This document shows, piece after piece, positions 1 to 11,800 of a stretch of 64,000 bases of DNA (the stretch's first letter is position 1; every line of letters starts with the position of its first letter). The notes under the pieces were generated by a model that was not told the DNA's origin, ran no database searches, and saw only the letters and a list, made by a program, of their open reading frames with translations. The position numbers and the translations under genes are program-made. Where the stretch lies: positions 259,682 to 323,681 of the forward strand of contig JNVV01000035.1 in the NCBI GenBank assembly GCA_000733355.1, given 5' to 3'. Source of the DNA: Falciphora oryzae (lineage: Eukaryota > Ascomycota > Sordariomycetes > Magnaporthales > Magnaporthaceae).

Positions 1-571
1 TTACGCGCTGAATACCTGGGAATCCTGGTAGGAACCATGGGCCTGCATCAAGAATTGCACAGGATAGGGCGACATTAGAGGCCCAATGTGGCGATCACCC
101 TGGATTTGCAATGACCATCAACCGAATCTACGCAATGAGATAGGGTCCCCTGAAAAACGAGGGATACAATGCGGCAGCCGCGGTTGCTCGCGCATACTAT
201 TTCCTACCAAGCTAAGCGCGTCCAGGCGAGACACCCGGTCGGGTCGACATCAGGCCGGCGCCAAAGGTTGAGCGTAGATGCCGGAAATAGGCTCGATCCT
301 GAAAGCTCGCCAGCCTTTTCATATCGTTACCATGATCTCGATATCGTGAAGGTGTCTATAAAGAGGAGGGGCGCGTCTTCCCGAAGATAGCTCCTCGCTC
401 TTTATGCCATCCAACCCGCCAATCCATATACATTCTTGCCAAACACCATGTTCCTGTCTTCAATCACCCTCTCCCTCAAGTCTAAACAAGTCTCCGACGC
501 CTCCCAAGTGCTTGCCGCATAGTACGCATCCTCAGACCACGCTCTGCAGCTACAACCGCGGTTCTTAGACC
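1..571. other. Left flank without a supported gene
   Basis: No reading frame here shows family conservation or a convincing exon structure. It includes the probable upstream region of the small gene that starts near 572. No tRNA, repeat or clear TATA box was recognised. Confidence 0.5.
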
Positions 572-972
572 ATGAACGTCACTGTCAACATCTCCATCTA
601 CGATGTTTTCGACCAGCGGGACCCAAACCCTGGGCGATCTACCTCCAGGGGCCTCAGCAACAAAACATCATCCTGCAAGTGTCCGACGACAAGCACGGCG
701 TGGGATACTACGTCGAGAAGCCCATGTACGGCAAGCGGCCCCAGCGGTCTGCCAGACACCAGATGAACATTGCCGTGGGCACCATCGATGCCAACCGCTT
801 AGACGCCGCGGTCGCCACCATCCAGGGCACACCTGTCGACAACGTCAGCACCACCTGGAACTGTCAGGCTTGGGTGATCGAAGCACTGGATGGCCTAGCC
901 AACCTTGGCTTGTTCCGGTGGGATCCGCAGAGCAAAGAGAAAGTCTTGCAAAAGAGGCAGCATTGGCAGTAG
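572..972 (+). pseudogene. Small fungal hypothetical protein, apparent frameshift
   Basis: The 3' frame (from about 628 to 972) encodes a conserved-looking fungal family: PWAIYLQ near the start, then VGTIDANRLDAA, TPVDN and WNCQAWVIEALDGL, ending KRQHWQ. I have seen this architecture in small fungal proteins of unknown function. A natural start exists at 572 (MNVTVNISIYDVFDQRDPN), but it runs in another frame. The two frames meet at about 622-630, and no room exists for an intron, so a one-base loss (or a sequencing error) is the simplest reading. If the start were at the internal ATG 679, the conserved PWAIYLQ segment would be lost. No function can be given. The family assignment is from memory of pattern, not from a search. 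Confidence 0.5.
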
Positions 973-1827
973 GAGTCTCGAGATCAGTCTCCCTTCCGAG
1001 TGGACGGTTCAGCATATGCTGAGCCGTTGCAGAGTCGTGCTGTTCTAGGTCTGCTGGCCAGACTTTGGCGCTGCCTCGATATCCAGACCGTACGTAATTC
1101 TATGTAGTATGTGTCAAGTGTAGTTAGCATGTTTCAACACCAGTTTCCCTGTCCTTTAGGAGTATTACTAGGACCCCACCCAAGTTCGACTTCCCGTGGC
1201 CTCGTCGCCTTGCTCAGCTGGCCATCCACGAGCCCTTGTGCGTGGGGTTGCCAGCTAGAAAATGCCGCCTATAATTTTCTGTTTTGTGAACATTATTACC
1301 GTTAATCCCCCCGAGGGCTTCCTTCTGATGCTTCAGTAGGAAATCTGCGGGGTTGGAGGGTGGCAGCATCCTCGTCTGCGGCCGAAACCATGTAGAGTCG
1401 GCAGGATCGGAGGGATGTTAAAGTGATATTGGTGGGCGGATCTTCCGCTGCCGTGAGTTTCGCATCAAGGAAATCGGTGGGTCGTAGTTACCTTACCCTT
1501 GAGAATCTCTGATCGTCGCCCGGCGGGGTGACGTGAGCCTAGTAAGGTGCCGCGATGTTGACTGACGCGGTTGGGAAGCTCGTAGAATGCCTTTGTAGTC
1601 GACTACCCGGGTACTAAGTAGGTACCTACCTATGTAAGGCCTGCTTAGACCGAAACGCCGTCTACGTGCAGGCGCCCTTTTTTTCCCTTTGCGCTGCTCA
1701 TAGAAAAAGTACCGAATCGAAAGGCTTCCATAGGCCTAACAGACATTTGAGACGGGCGCATGGATTCTTCCCCCAATTTCCCAGGCTTCTTTGCCTCCCT
1801 CAACTGTTTTGTTTCCTGCGACCGACC
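973..1827. other. Intergenic, convergent 3' ends
   Basis: This lies between the 3' ends of the small plus-strand gene and the minus-strand membrane-protein gene. No supported gene or RNA was seen. Confidence 0.55.
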
Positions 1828-2883
1828 CTACTCTGGAAAAAAGCCCATACCTATCCGCTCATACACAAAAACCGCCCGGCACACAATAACACTGGCCATG
1901 TACCTCGCCACGATAGACGCGCTGTCTCTTATAGAGAAAAACAAGAGACCCGAGAGCACCACCGTGCCATACAGAGTGATCAACACATTGGCCACAGATA
2001 CGAACCATGACATGATACTGAACCATACACCCTCGTGGAGATTGTCGAGAGATATGGGGCTGCTGTGTGCTGACGGGGTGATCTCGTCCTGTATCCAAGC
2101 CGGCAGCGCGGCCAGGCTCTTTGGAAACCCCGGCCCGGGAGCCCGCGATCCAGAGTCCACTACGCGGACCCGTAGCCGCAGGCCGATAGACACACCGATA
2201 TGAAGCATCGCGACGAGGACGCCCCAGAGCGCAACCTGGTGCGTGAGCCGGGGGCTGATGACGGTCATGGCATGCACTCCGAGCTCGTAGGACAGGTTCA
2301 CTATGTTGGCGACGCAGCCACACGCCGCGGCGTACTGCGCCAGAGTGAGAAGCCACCAACTCCAGTGGAGCGGCCGCTGGGTCGAGTCCGACGGCTTCCC
2401 CTTGGCGATCACCTCCTGCACGCCCTTCTTGAACTGCATGGTTCTCGTCGGCGACACTATGGGGCTCCCCACCACGAGCAGGAAGGCGAGCAGTGGCCGT
2501 CGCAGGCCCAGGAAGGCAAGGTCGAGAGTCGTGCAGGCCAGCGACTGCAGAATCGTCGGCGTGAGACCGAGCAGGACAGCCGAGATGGCCATGTCGAGCT
2601 TGCGAAACTCTTCCATATGCTCGAGCACACACTCGATGACTCGCCTGGTCGGGTCGTAGATGAGGCCAGGGGGGTTGTCGTCATTCTGCCGGGTGCGGTA
2701 GGCAGCCAGCTCCTCGCTGCAGTGGGATCGCAAGATGTCTTGGAGGATGCCATTCCACTCTGGGAGAAAATGGTCGAATTGCTCTCTTGGATATGTATCA
2801 TATGGCATGTCTGCAGCAACTGCAGAAAGGAAAAGGAGACTGAGGCTCAGGACGAGAACGAAATTCGTCAAAGACAGTGTCAT
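1828..2883 (-). CDS. Secretory-pathway multi-pass membrane protein, unknown function
   Basis: A single-exon frame of 351 residues when started at the ATG at 2883. That start is chosen because it puts a typical signal peptide (MTLSLTNFVLVLSLSLLFLSAVAA) at the N-terminus; the upstream in-frame ATG at 3042 gives a non-hydrophobic leader. After a lumenal segment with PREQFDHFLPEWNGIL and a Cys-containing helix, there are about five to six hydrophobic stretches: around AISAVLLGLTPTILQSL, LLAFLLVVGSPIV, WWLLTLAQYAAACGCVANIV, HQVALWGVLVAMLHIGVSIG, IMSWFVSVANVLITLYGTVVLSG and the C-terminal SIVARYMASVIVCRAVFVY. Such proteins are common and uncharacterised in ascomycetes. I do not recognise a named family. 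Topology is inferred from hydrophobicity read by eye. Confidence 0.7.
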   Translation of the reverse strand: MTLSLTNFVLVLSLSLLFLSAVAADMPYDTYPREQFDHFLPEWNGILQDILRSHCSEELAAYRTRQNDDNPPGLIYDPTRRVIECVLEHMEEFRKLDMAISAVLLGLTPTILQSLACTTLDLAFLGLRRPLLAFLLVVGSPIVSPTRTMQFKKGVQEVIAKGKPSDSTQRPLHWSWWLLTLAQYAAACGCVANIVNLSYELGVHAMTVISPRLTHQVALWGVLVAMLHIGVSIGLRLRVRVVDSGSRAPGPGFPKSLAALPAWIQDEITPSAHSSPISLDNLHEGVWFSIMSWFVSVANVLITLYGTVVLSGLLFFSIRDSASIVARYMASVIVCRAVFVYERIGMGFFPE

Positions 2884-3460
2884 GACTGAAGGTCTTTTGG
2901 GGACAGATGACCGTGTGTTCGGTTTAGAGGTCTCGGGGACCGTCGACATATGGCAACCGGCAATTGATGGCATATACCGAAAGGGGGGTTGCAAAGCCTC
3001 GCAAGGCCACCCAGGAGGAAGTTGGGCCCCTATAAATATCACTGATCGTCCACGCTATCACCAAAGTAGATGTTAGGCGCTGGCCGCTCAGCCGCTTGAC
3101 CAATGAGTGCACCTAGATATACGAAGCCACGAAGCCTCAATCCGCGCTCTGTATGGCCGCCTTCCCTCCTCGTGGCGCCTGCCATCCTGCAGACAGAGAT
3201 TCATGCATTGAGCGCCGAGACCAGAGGCTGGGTGTCCTATGAAAACGGCGAAACAATACTCATAGATAGAGCATGGATGGAATGTCATAAAGATGGAAGT
3301 TTATCGCTGCATATAAAACATGGTAACATACCGTAGAAACTGCGTTCCCTCCGCTCGCCTACATGTAGCCGTTGCTTCTCCTCCTACATTGGCTGGGTAG
3401 CTGTAGAACTCACGAAGCACGCGGCTTTCCTCCCAGCAAACGCAATCGTATATGGTTTGT
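2884..3460. other. Intergenic, promoter of the membrane protein
   Basis: It holds the upstream region of the minus-strand membrane-protein gene and the 3' flank of MMS2. No gene was supported. A TATA-like run (cctataaatatc) lies near 3030 on the plus strand, but no plus-strand gene follows it. Confidence 0.5.
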
Positions 3461-4172
3461 CTATTTCGAGTTCTCGTAGATGGCGTACCTTGAGCCCTCC
3501 GGGGGCTGCGGCAGCTTCTTGTGCTCGTCCATGAACCTAGGGGAGAAAGGCGTTAGCAAGGAATCGTGCCAAAGACAGAGCTCCGAGGGGCCAATCTCCG
3601 CGATTGGCGGTTGGAACGCACTTTCGTATCGAGATCAGAGCCGCCTCCAGGCTCAGGGGGTCCTCCTTGGGCCGGGGGTTCTTTGACAGCTCAGCAGCGA
3701 TGCGAACCCAGTCGCGCAGGATCGGAATGGCCTTAGGGTCGATCAAGCCGTTGGTGTTGTTGACGCCGGGGAGGTTGATCTGACTGACGAAGTGGATGAC
3801 GGGCGGCTCCTTGGGGTAGTTGTCGCCGCAGTGCATCTTGAGCTCGTAAATTCGGTTCTCGTGATTGCCCTGGCCGTTTGGAGGTCGTCAGAAAGTTGTC
3901 GATAGGCTAGTTCGACGCATGGGATCCAATGGCTCCGGGTGGACTGGACTCACATGCGGCGGGCCCCAGATGGTTCCCCTCCAGTTGGTCAGGAGGATGT
4001 CCTCCGAGTCCTCCAGACCGTACGAGCAGGCACCTGCGCGCAGTTTGAGTTAGCAAGCACCCGGCCTGGTGCAGATAGGCCTGGTCGTGTCCTCACCAGC
4101 GCCCAAGCCCTTCTCCCCCTTCTCCAGCTCGGCAAGGAGCTTGAAGCTGCGGGGCACCTGTGCAACGGCCAT
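3461..4172 (-). CDS. mms2: Ubiquitin-conjugating enzyme variant Mms2
   Basis: Four exons on the minus strand: 4172-4097, 4033-3954, 3869-3622 and 3536-3461. The protein begins MAVAQVPRSFKLLAELEKG, followed by ACSYGLED, TNWRGTIWGPPH, HENRIYELKMHCGDNYPKEPP, IHFVSQINLPGVN and the tail EHKKLPQPPEGS, which is the Mms2/Uev1 fold in order. Like other UEVs it lacks the E2 catalytic cysteine. Mms2 pairs with Ubc13 to build Lys63-linked ubiquitin chains, chiefly in error-free post-replication repair. One oddity is a segment of about 14 residues between the conserved Trp (ILRDW) and the terminal helix (SLEAALISIRK). It is either an insertion or an unspliced 42-nt intron (about 3710-3669). The start is divergent from MON2, about 490 bp away. 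Confidence 0.88.
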
Positions 4173-4662
4173 GATGCAAACAAAGAGCGCGCGCCCGGAG
4201 GAGTGGTTCAGGAGGCGAGATTGATGGAGGGCCGACACGTGCGCGCACTCCCTGCGTGGTTACCGGAAGTGGATGGGAGATTCAATACTGGCAAGTCCAA
4301 GGCGCGGGGGCCGACGCTGGGCTCTCCAGCTGGGATCCGCAGGTGATGCGACGAGATGGTGGGGTCAGGCACGGGCGGTGAGCGATTCTGCCTGCCTTAG
4401 TCATGCACTGGTTAGTTGCCCGCCCAGCTGGTCGGACAGGCAGGGGTGCCTGGTCGCATGTGGGGTAGGCCGCGGATGCCACATCGCTGCATCCAGCCAC
4501 ACTGGCCACGACGAAGGAGCACTCTGGTTCCAGCTGCGCGCTCCAACCGCCGGCCTCTGTCTAATATTGGAGTCCCTGACATGCTTTGAGCCGCTGCCCG
4601 CTCCGGACATAGCATCCCATTCGAGCGATGATGCCGAACGCGCCGACCAGACCATTCACAAG
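4173..4662. promoter_or_regulatory. Shared divergent promoter region of MMS2 and MON2
   Basis: About 490 bp separate the two divergent start codons. The interval has no convincing exon, so it should hold both promoters and 5' leaders. I could not pick out a definite TATA box or operator. Co-regulation is possible but only inferred from the head-to-head layout. Confidence 0.5.
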
Positions 4663-7600
4663 ATGACGGCCCAGCTGCTCGCCACGGAGCTCACCAATCT
4701 CATCCAGGAGAGCAAACGAAAGCACAATGACCTCAGACAGGTATGCGCGCCGCGGGTTCCAGCCCAGCCACTAGCCTGGAGGCTCCGCTGACAACGCACT
4801 GCACTACAGGCCGCCGAGAAGTCCCTCGAGGAGCTCAAGAGCTTGAACATCTCGTCCGAAGCCCAGCTCGGCCCGGGTATGTCACGTGCTACCCCTTGGT
4901 CGGCCTTCCCCATGGCCGCCGCCCCTCTTCCGGCCATCCCCACCAACCACCACGCCTCACGACGGCTTGCTGTGCGCGCCAGCCCCTGACACCTTCTCGT
5001 AGAACTGACCCAACGGAACAACTTTGTCAACCCGTTCATTATCGCCTGCGGCACCAAGAATGCCAAGTTCACAGGCATCGCCATCGTCTGCCTGCAGAGG
5101 CTCATCGTCTCCAAGGCCCTGCCCAGGCCGCGGTTGAGCCAGGTGCTCGAGGCCCTGCAGGGCGCTACCTCAGCCGGTCTGGATGTCCAGCTCAAGATCC
5201 TCCAGGCCCTGCCGTCGCTGCTGCAGAACTATTCGACGGATGTTAAGGGAGACCTGCTTGTTACTGCTCTGAACGTCTGCTTCATCTTGCAGTCCAGCAA
5301 GAATGCCATCGTTAACAACACATCTGCTGCCACACTGCAGCAGCTTGTCGTGTCCGTCTTTGACAAGGTCGTGACCGAAGACAGTACGATTTCCTGGCTG
5401 CTGTTGAGGCCCTTTTATCTGCAAAAGACGACTAACCGAGTGCTCACGCCCAGAAAATGGATCCGATTCGTCCATCGTTGGAGAGGCGCCCTCTGAGCGC
5501 GGCACTGTGCCCCTCAAGTCGGCTGCCATGGATGCCTTCAGGATCTTCAACGACCTGTGCCTTCTGACCGAATCCCAACGCCCCGAATTCCTGCGCTTTT
5601 CGGGACTTGCCCAGACGTTTGGCCTAGAACTGATAGAGTCGGTTCTGACCAACCACGCCGCCATCTTCTCCAGCCACCCTGAGCAGACGCACATTCTACG
5701 CACGAGGGTCATGCCTTTTATCATCAAGTCCCTGTCCGGAAAGCTGAACTTTGCCACCACTGTGCGACTTTTGCGAATCCTTTACACGCTGCTGCGGAGG
5801 CACCTGTCACTTCTACGAGCCGAGAGTGGCGGTGCCCTAGAAATTTTGACCCGTCTTCTGGACCAGGAGACCCTATTATGGAAAAGGGCATTGTGCATGG
5901 AAGTCTTCAGGGGGATCTTTGCCGACGCTGGCCTTCTTCGTCGGGTGTTTGCGCTTTTTGATGCCCAGGAGGATGACAAGAAGATCCTGAAGAACCTCAC
6001 GGCCACATTTGTTCGCGTCAGCACCGAGAAACCTGCCATCATCGGGCTAGGCCAGCAATCTACCATACCCGTCGCCAATCCGTACTCTAGCATTACTGCC
6101 TCTACGGACCATGCAATGCTCGAAGCGACTGGCGTCGGTGGTATCATCAGTGGCTCAGTATCCGAAGGCCACAACACAGGCATCAGCAACCAGTGGAGCT
6201 CTGTCAGGGTCCCCTGTATTGATCAACTCGACAAGACTGAGCCGCCGTCGATCCCGGAATCGTACATATACAGCCTGACGCTGGCTTGCATCACGTCACT
6301 TTCTGAAGGCCTAGCAAAGTTCATCTTGCCCCTCACTGTTGCAAGCAAGAAAAGAGGTCCTAGGCATGACAGCCTCAGTGGCAGCGGCAGCGGAAGAAAC
6401 TCACCCGCTCCATCGATCGATGATTCGTCCTCTCAGACAAGGGGCGGCCTCGAACGAACTGCCTCCTTCAAACGGAATCCCGTCCCGGTCAATCCTCTCC
6501 TCCTTGAAGATCATCCTCTGCACGCGGATATAAGGATCTGCGCAGGGATCGTCGAGCAGTGCTGGCCCGCAGTTTTGGCTACTTGTTCTGCGTTCCTCTA
6601 TGCCTCGTTGGACTCGGAATATTACCACGGCCTGGTGCGAGCATTCCAGAAATTCACCCACGTCGCCGGGCTTCTCCAGCTTGCGACACCACGGGATGCC
6701 TTCCTCACCACGCTTGGAAAGGCCGCTGTCCCGTCTAATGTCTTGACGGCCTGTATGAACAGCGGAAGTGCCCGTCCTGTTACGCCAAATGCTGCGTCCA
6801 GCGCGCCTGACCCGCCCAACAGCATACTGAGCAATGCACGGGGCATGCTGAGTGTTGACAGCCTGGTCAGTCAAGTATCTGCTGAGAGGCCCAGGCAGAG
6901 CTCTGTGGCGGATGCTGGTCCTTCGACGCTGAACACCAGAAACATGCTGTGCCTTCGAGCTCTGCTGAACCTCGGCATTGCTCTCGGCCCCACGCTGGAA
7001 TCGTCCTGGCGAATCCTGCTCGAGACCCTCCAACAAGCCGATTTCGTTCTATTCGCATCCGGCAAGTCGGCGGGTCGGGTCATGGCCGCAACAAGGAACA
7101 CGGATCAGCAGGCCGAGGCCGAGGCCGCGACATTGCTGCAGAACTTCGGCGGCGAGGTAAAGGCGGTGGAGACGGCCGCATCAAGACTGTTCGAAAGCAC
7201 TGTAGACTTTCCAAACAACTCATTCGTGGAGGTGGTGAATGCTGTCTGCAACCTGCTTGAGAAGGAGATTGAACCTGCTTCCCCTGATGACACAAGGCCT
7301 CATACTCCTGCTTCGGGCGGTGGGCCAGCTCTGAAGACACCCCGTGGGCACAGGCGAGCGATGAGCTTGTCTGTGACCCCAATGGCGGCAGCCAACCAAG
7401 AGGATCAGTTTGCTTTGGCCAAGCTAGGTGACCTCGCGTCCATTAACCTCGAGCGTCTCTTGGAATACTCCCCGGATGTGTCCGGCTGGACCCCATTGGT
7501 GTCCGAGCTGATAAGCACCCTGGGCTCCGCGACTGCCAACGCCCCTGTCCGGATCAGGGCTGCTGAGATTCTAGTACGCATTATCTTCGACTCGGCCTCA

Positions 7601-10444
7601 GCCGTCGCGGGCTCTCCCGAAGAGGTCCGGGGAGAGCTGCAGCTACGCCTATTTGAAGCCCTCAGGGATGCTCTCCTCCCACTGCAGATGCCTAATCGCG
7701 AGACGACGGTAGCGAACCACGCTACCGATATTGACATACACAAGGTCATTCTCGACGGTCTCAAGAGCATTATTGAGAACTGCGGCGAGAGCCTGTTGAG
7801 CGGCTGGGACATCACGTTCGAGATCATCGACAGCATTTTCCTGCAGCGACAGTTCGCTTCCGAGAAAGATGACGACAAAGATCGGCATCCCGAGATCCTC
7901 ACCACGAGATCGGTCAAGTTGATCAAGCCTTCTTTCAGTTCGCTCCAGCTTATCTGCTCTGACTTCCTGGATTCGCTTCCCAACTCGTGCTTCCTGCACC
8001 TTGTCGACACACTGTACAAGTTTTCATCGCAGGACGACGATTTGAACGTTGCTTTGACGGTATATGACCAGCATCCTTGCCCACTTTCGCTCTCAACTGC
8101 ATCCTTCTAACCACACTCCGCCTTCATCTAGACCGTAACCTTCTTCTGGGCCATTTCAGACTTCTTGTCAGGCAAGAGTAACTCGATATCAGTTACGGAG
8201 GACATGGTCCAGGACTCGAGCGATGCGGCACTCGTGGAACTTGCATCTAACCCAGACCACTCCGCTTCCGGGGCGGCCCTCTGGATGCTGCTGCTCCTGA
8301 GGTTGACAAACGTCACGACTGATCAGAGGCTTGAGCTGCGAAATAGTGATTATATTACCCCCTGACCTTGCCTTTCCCCTTCGGCATCACACGCTAACTC
8401 GGAAACAGGCGCTATCCAGACCTTGCTAAGGATAATCCACGCCTACGGCACCAGCCTGAAGCCCGAGGCATGGTCAATATGCACCAGGTCCGTGATATTT
8501 AGGCTTTTAACCTTCATCGAGGCGAGGCTGAGAGGTGCCCACGGTGCAGAAGGGCAATCGACCAAGAGCGACTGGCACGAGACTGCTGTTGTCATCATCA
8601 ATGGTGTCTCGGACCTTCTATCCAACTACCTGGAAGTCCTGATTGGGCACAGCAAATTCGGCTCCCTCTGGAGCGAGCTGCTAGAGCACTTCGCGACTAT
8701 GCTCGACTTCAAGATACTTGACATGAGCAGCGCCACGTTTAGCAGCCTGGGCAGCATCCTGTCAAAATGCGACGATAAACCTCGCAAGAATTTCGACAAG
8801 AAGGCCGTAGACATGGCCTGGGAGCTTTGGGCTCGGGGGCTCCCTATTCCAGACGTTACGCCAGGGATCAAGGGGGACGACAACCAGAAATGTCTTCTGT
8901 CATGGGTGGAGGCTTTCCTGGAGCTGTACCGCCTCATCCAAAAGGATCTTGAGGTTGAGAGGGTGCAGCGTCTGCTTAGCCTTATCCGCGAGGCTATGAT
9001 AAAGGCGACACCTGGGTCATATGCCAGCGACATTGAATATGTTACGCCGCTCCAGGGGAAAATGCTCGATGCCCTTCGAGTGGTACGAACAGACATCGCG
9101 GGCGCGCCTTCAGCAATGATCAGCCAAGTTGCCGAGTTCGTCACGTTCGCCTTTGACGAGGCACGCGTCATCAACACACCGACGCAGAAGCGCACCTACG
9201 TGGCAATGTCCAAAGAGAGCATGCGGATTCTGCACTACCACGTCACGCAGAACGCATCGGACGCCGACGTGTTCTCGAGCGGCGCTTTCCATGCCGCCTT
9301 GTCGGCTCTGGCGAGGCCCGTTGTGCTCAAGTACCGCTTCCCCATCACGACCAAATCAGTGCAACCTTGGCGCGAGGCCACATCGGCAAGCATCGCCATA
9401 CTCGAGGCGACACTGCCACATCTCAAGGCAGCCGAGGTTCCCCGCGACGCCTTCCAGGAAGCGTGGCAGGCGATTGTCGAGATAGCAATTGGCATCATTA
9501 GTGCCGATACGACCAAGGCGCCACAGGGGGCCGACGTCTCGGACGACCAGGACTTTGATGTGGCATCGTTCAGAGAGCTGAGGGAGCTCATCATCCCGTT
9601 GCTGGGTGCACAAGATGTGCTGGAAAAGACCCGCAAGGCATATGCCGAGGGTCTCTTCCGAACCTCGATCGTCCACGAGCCCACGCCTGCGGAGGCAGAG
9701 ATCGTATTCGGGAGGAGCGGAGGCGACGTTGTCCAGAAGGGACTGGCCAGCTTCTTTGAGCCGCGAAACGGGCGCACCATCGACCCGCCCCCGACGAGGA
9801 GGGAGAATATGGCCTACGTGTGCCTTGAGGAGCTCTTTGCGCTGGTATCTGCCCACGACGAGGACACGACGACGCCGACCATCGTGGTTCTGCCACCGAC
9901 GCCTCGATTTCCCAAGAAGCAGCAGGCAGGCAGCGCGCCGTATGGCCAGGCATCACGGAACCCGACAAACGTCAAGGCGGGAGGCGATGGTGGCTTCGGG
10001 TCCAGCCTCCACCCCAACGGCTCCGCGCCAGCAGGAGCCGTGCCACCATCAGCTGACAAGCCCTCGGCCTCTTCGTCCTCCAAGGAGCAACACGAGCAGC
10101 ACGTGCAGCTGGCGCGGACCGCAGCCCCTTACCTAATCCTACGGTGCGCGCTCCCGTTGCGCGGATACGCGGCGGACCAGCCGCTGCGGGGAAGGGCGAT
10201 GCCGCAGCCCCTGTCGCAGTCGCTAGAGCTGTCGCGGGTCCTGCGCGGTCTCGTGGATTTGCGGTCCGAGCCCGCGGCGATACCGGACCTGGACGGCTGT
10301 GAGAGCGAGGCGCGCAAGCACCTGCTGCGCCTGTACCCGTTGCTCACGCGCGTCGTGCAGGCGGCCGGCGGCTGCGGGGACAGGGCGCTGCTTAGGCTCG
10401 TGGGAGAGGCGTTGGTGGTGATTGGTGGTGAGTTGGGGGTTTAG
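4663..10444 (+). CDS. mon2: Mon2, Golgi-endosome trafficking scaffold (Sec7/Arf-GEF-like)
   Basis: Six exons: 4663-4740, 4810-4876, 5003-5383, 5454-8059, 8132-8345 and 8409-10444, giving 1,793 residues, the expected size for fungal Mon2. The N-terminus (MTAQLLATELTNLIQESKRK, NPFIIACGTKNAKFTGIAIVCLQ) matches the DCB region. The HUS region follows (AAMDAFRIFNDLCLLTE, LELIESVLTNH), and a helical HEAT-like C-terminal part ends with FGRSGGDVVQKGLASFFEP and YLILRCALPLRGYAADQ. All five introns keep phase and have clear GT...AG ends. Mon2 resembles large Arf-GEFs but has no Sec7 catalytic domain. In yeast it works with Dop1 and the flippase Neo1 in recycling between endosomes and the Golgi. A low-complexity Ser/Gly/Pro stretch lies near residues 1,600-1,670. 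The start at 4663 is chosen because conservation begins there. Confidence 0.9.
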
Positions 10445-11667
10445 GGGGGTGGGGGCCTGGTTGGGGGCTGTGCTTTGCTATTTGCTTTATTGTTTTTTTT
10501 GATGGTTTGATCTAGTGATAGAGAAGATAGTTCCAGTGCGAAAGCGTTGCAAAGTTAACGTTACAAAGCGCGGTTGACCAACTGGCGGTCTGATGCACTC
10601 GCTCGCTTTATCCCAGTCTCGACGGTTCGCCGCCCCATAGGAATACCATGTACTCTATCGACGACGGGGGCCTCGGAATAACACAACAGCCGCACAGTTA
10701 AGGGGTATCTGAGTAGACGAGGCGGGTACCTATATGTAACATCCAGCACAGCCAGCGCATGCGGTCCTTTTCCCCCGACGTCGGGCGACCGACCGCTAGT
10801 CTGGATCAGCTTCCCCCGTGGCCTGACTTGGGCTTGCTCTATCCCGCCTCGCCCCCTGATCTGTCCCCCAGCTCCACCAAACGCATTTTTCCAGTGGGCC
10901 GGCGAGTTGTCAAAGGAACAGCTCGCTGTACGAGGACCGCTTGACTTTTCGACGTGTGGGAAACAGGACAGGAGGCATAGGTGCAGTTGTGTCTGCTTAG
11001 CCAGAACGAGCCGACCACCTGGATGAGGTGGCTATTCTATTACCGGACCCGCTTCAGTCGGCGGTTGTAGGCGATCTTCCCATCAGTGCGAAAGGCACCA
11101 TAGCCCTCGCCGGAGTCGAAGGGCCGGTATTTGGAGGCATGGCAGGACATTAAGCGCCGCAGCCGCCGCTTTAGGAGCAAGAAGCTACGAAATGGAAAAT
11201 TCGGAGTCAAGCCCGCCCCTCAAGAAACCCCTCCCGAACGCGATCCCTGCCTCTTGGAAAACTTGGCAGGGGGTCAGAGTGAGCCACGGGCTGGTTTCGC
11301 AGGAGCCCACCTCCCCACTGCGGCGGCGGCAGGTCCCGATCGCGACCTCTCTATTTTTGGTGCTGGATTGGCATTGATGGGTCTCCTCGTATTCAGTATG
11401 CATTCCCCCCTGGGGCATCGTGGGCCCAATGCCGATCCTGCCTTATGCTAAACCCAGGAACCTGTACCCACCGCAAAAGGGGATACGAGCGTCGCGCCGC
11501 CTTGCGGGGCGTCGTGGCCGCGTGGGACCGGCGTCGGAAACTCCGGGAGAAGAGCCTCAAGGGCTATAAAACCGGTGGCTCACGTCTTTTTCATAGCATT
11601 TTGATACCAGTTCGACATCGCCTTTGTCGACACGCACTCGCTCATATAACGACACATACACACTCTC
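10445..11667. other. Intergenic between MON2 and the tyrosinase gene
   Basis: No supported gene in about 1.2 kb. Its right end is the tyrosinase promoter, with a TATA-like box listed separately. Short frames here are not conserved. Confidence 0.6.
11563..11571 (+). promoter_or_regulatory. TATA box of the tyrosinase gene
   Basis: The sequence ggctataaaaccgg lies about 230 bp upstream of the tyrosinase ATG, with a long pyrimidine-rich leader between them. The position is plausible for a fungal core promoter with an extended 5' UTR. No other core promoter candidate is closer. Confidence 0.5.
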
Positions 11668-11785
11668 TCCTTGTGTCTCCCTTTGTCTCTCACTTTGTCT
11701 CTCACTTTGTCTCTCACTTTGTCTCTCTCTTCGTCTCTCTCTTCGTCTCTCTCTTCATCTCTCTCCCTGTCTCCCTGTCTCTACT
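11668..11785 (+). repeat. CT-rich short tandem repeat in the tyrosinase 5' leader
   Basis: A run of near-identical units: about three copies of tctctcactttg followed by several of tctctcttcg and then tctcyctg. It is almost pure pyrimidine on the coding strand and ends about 15 bp before the ATG, so it probably forms the 5' UTR. Such CT tracts are common just upstream of strongly expressed fungal genes. The repeat number is likely to vary between strains. Confidence 0.75.
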
Positions 11786-11800
11786 TACGCCCTTTTAACC

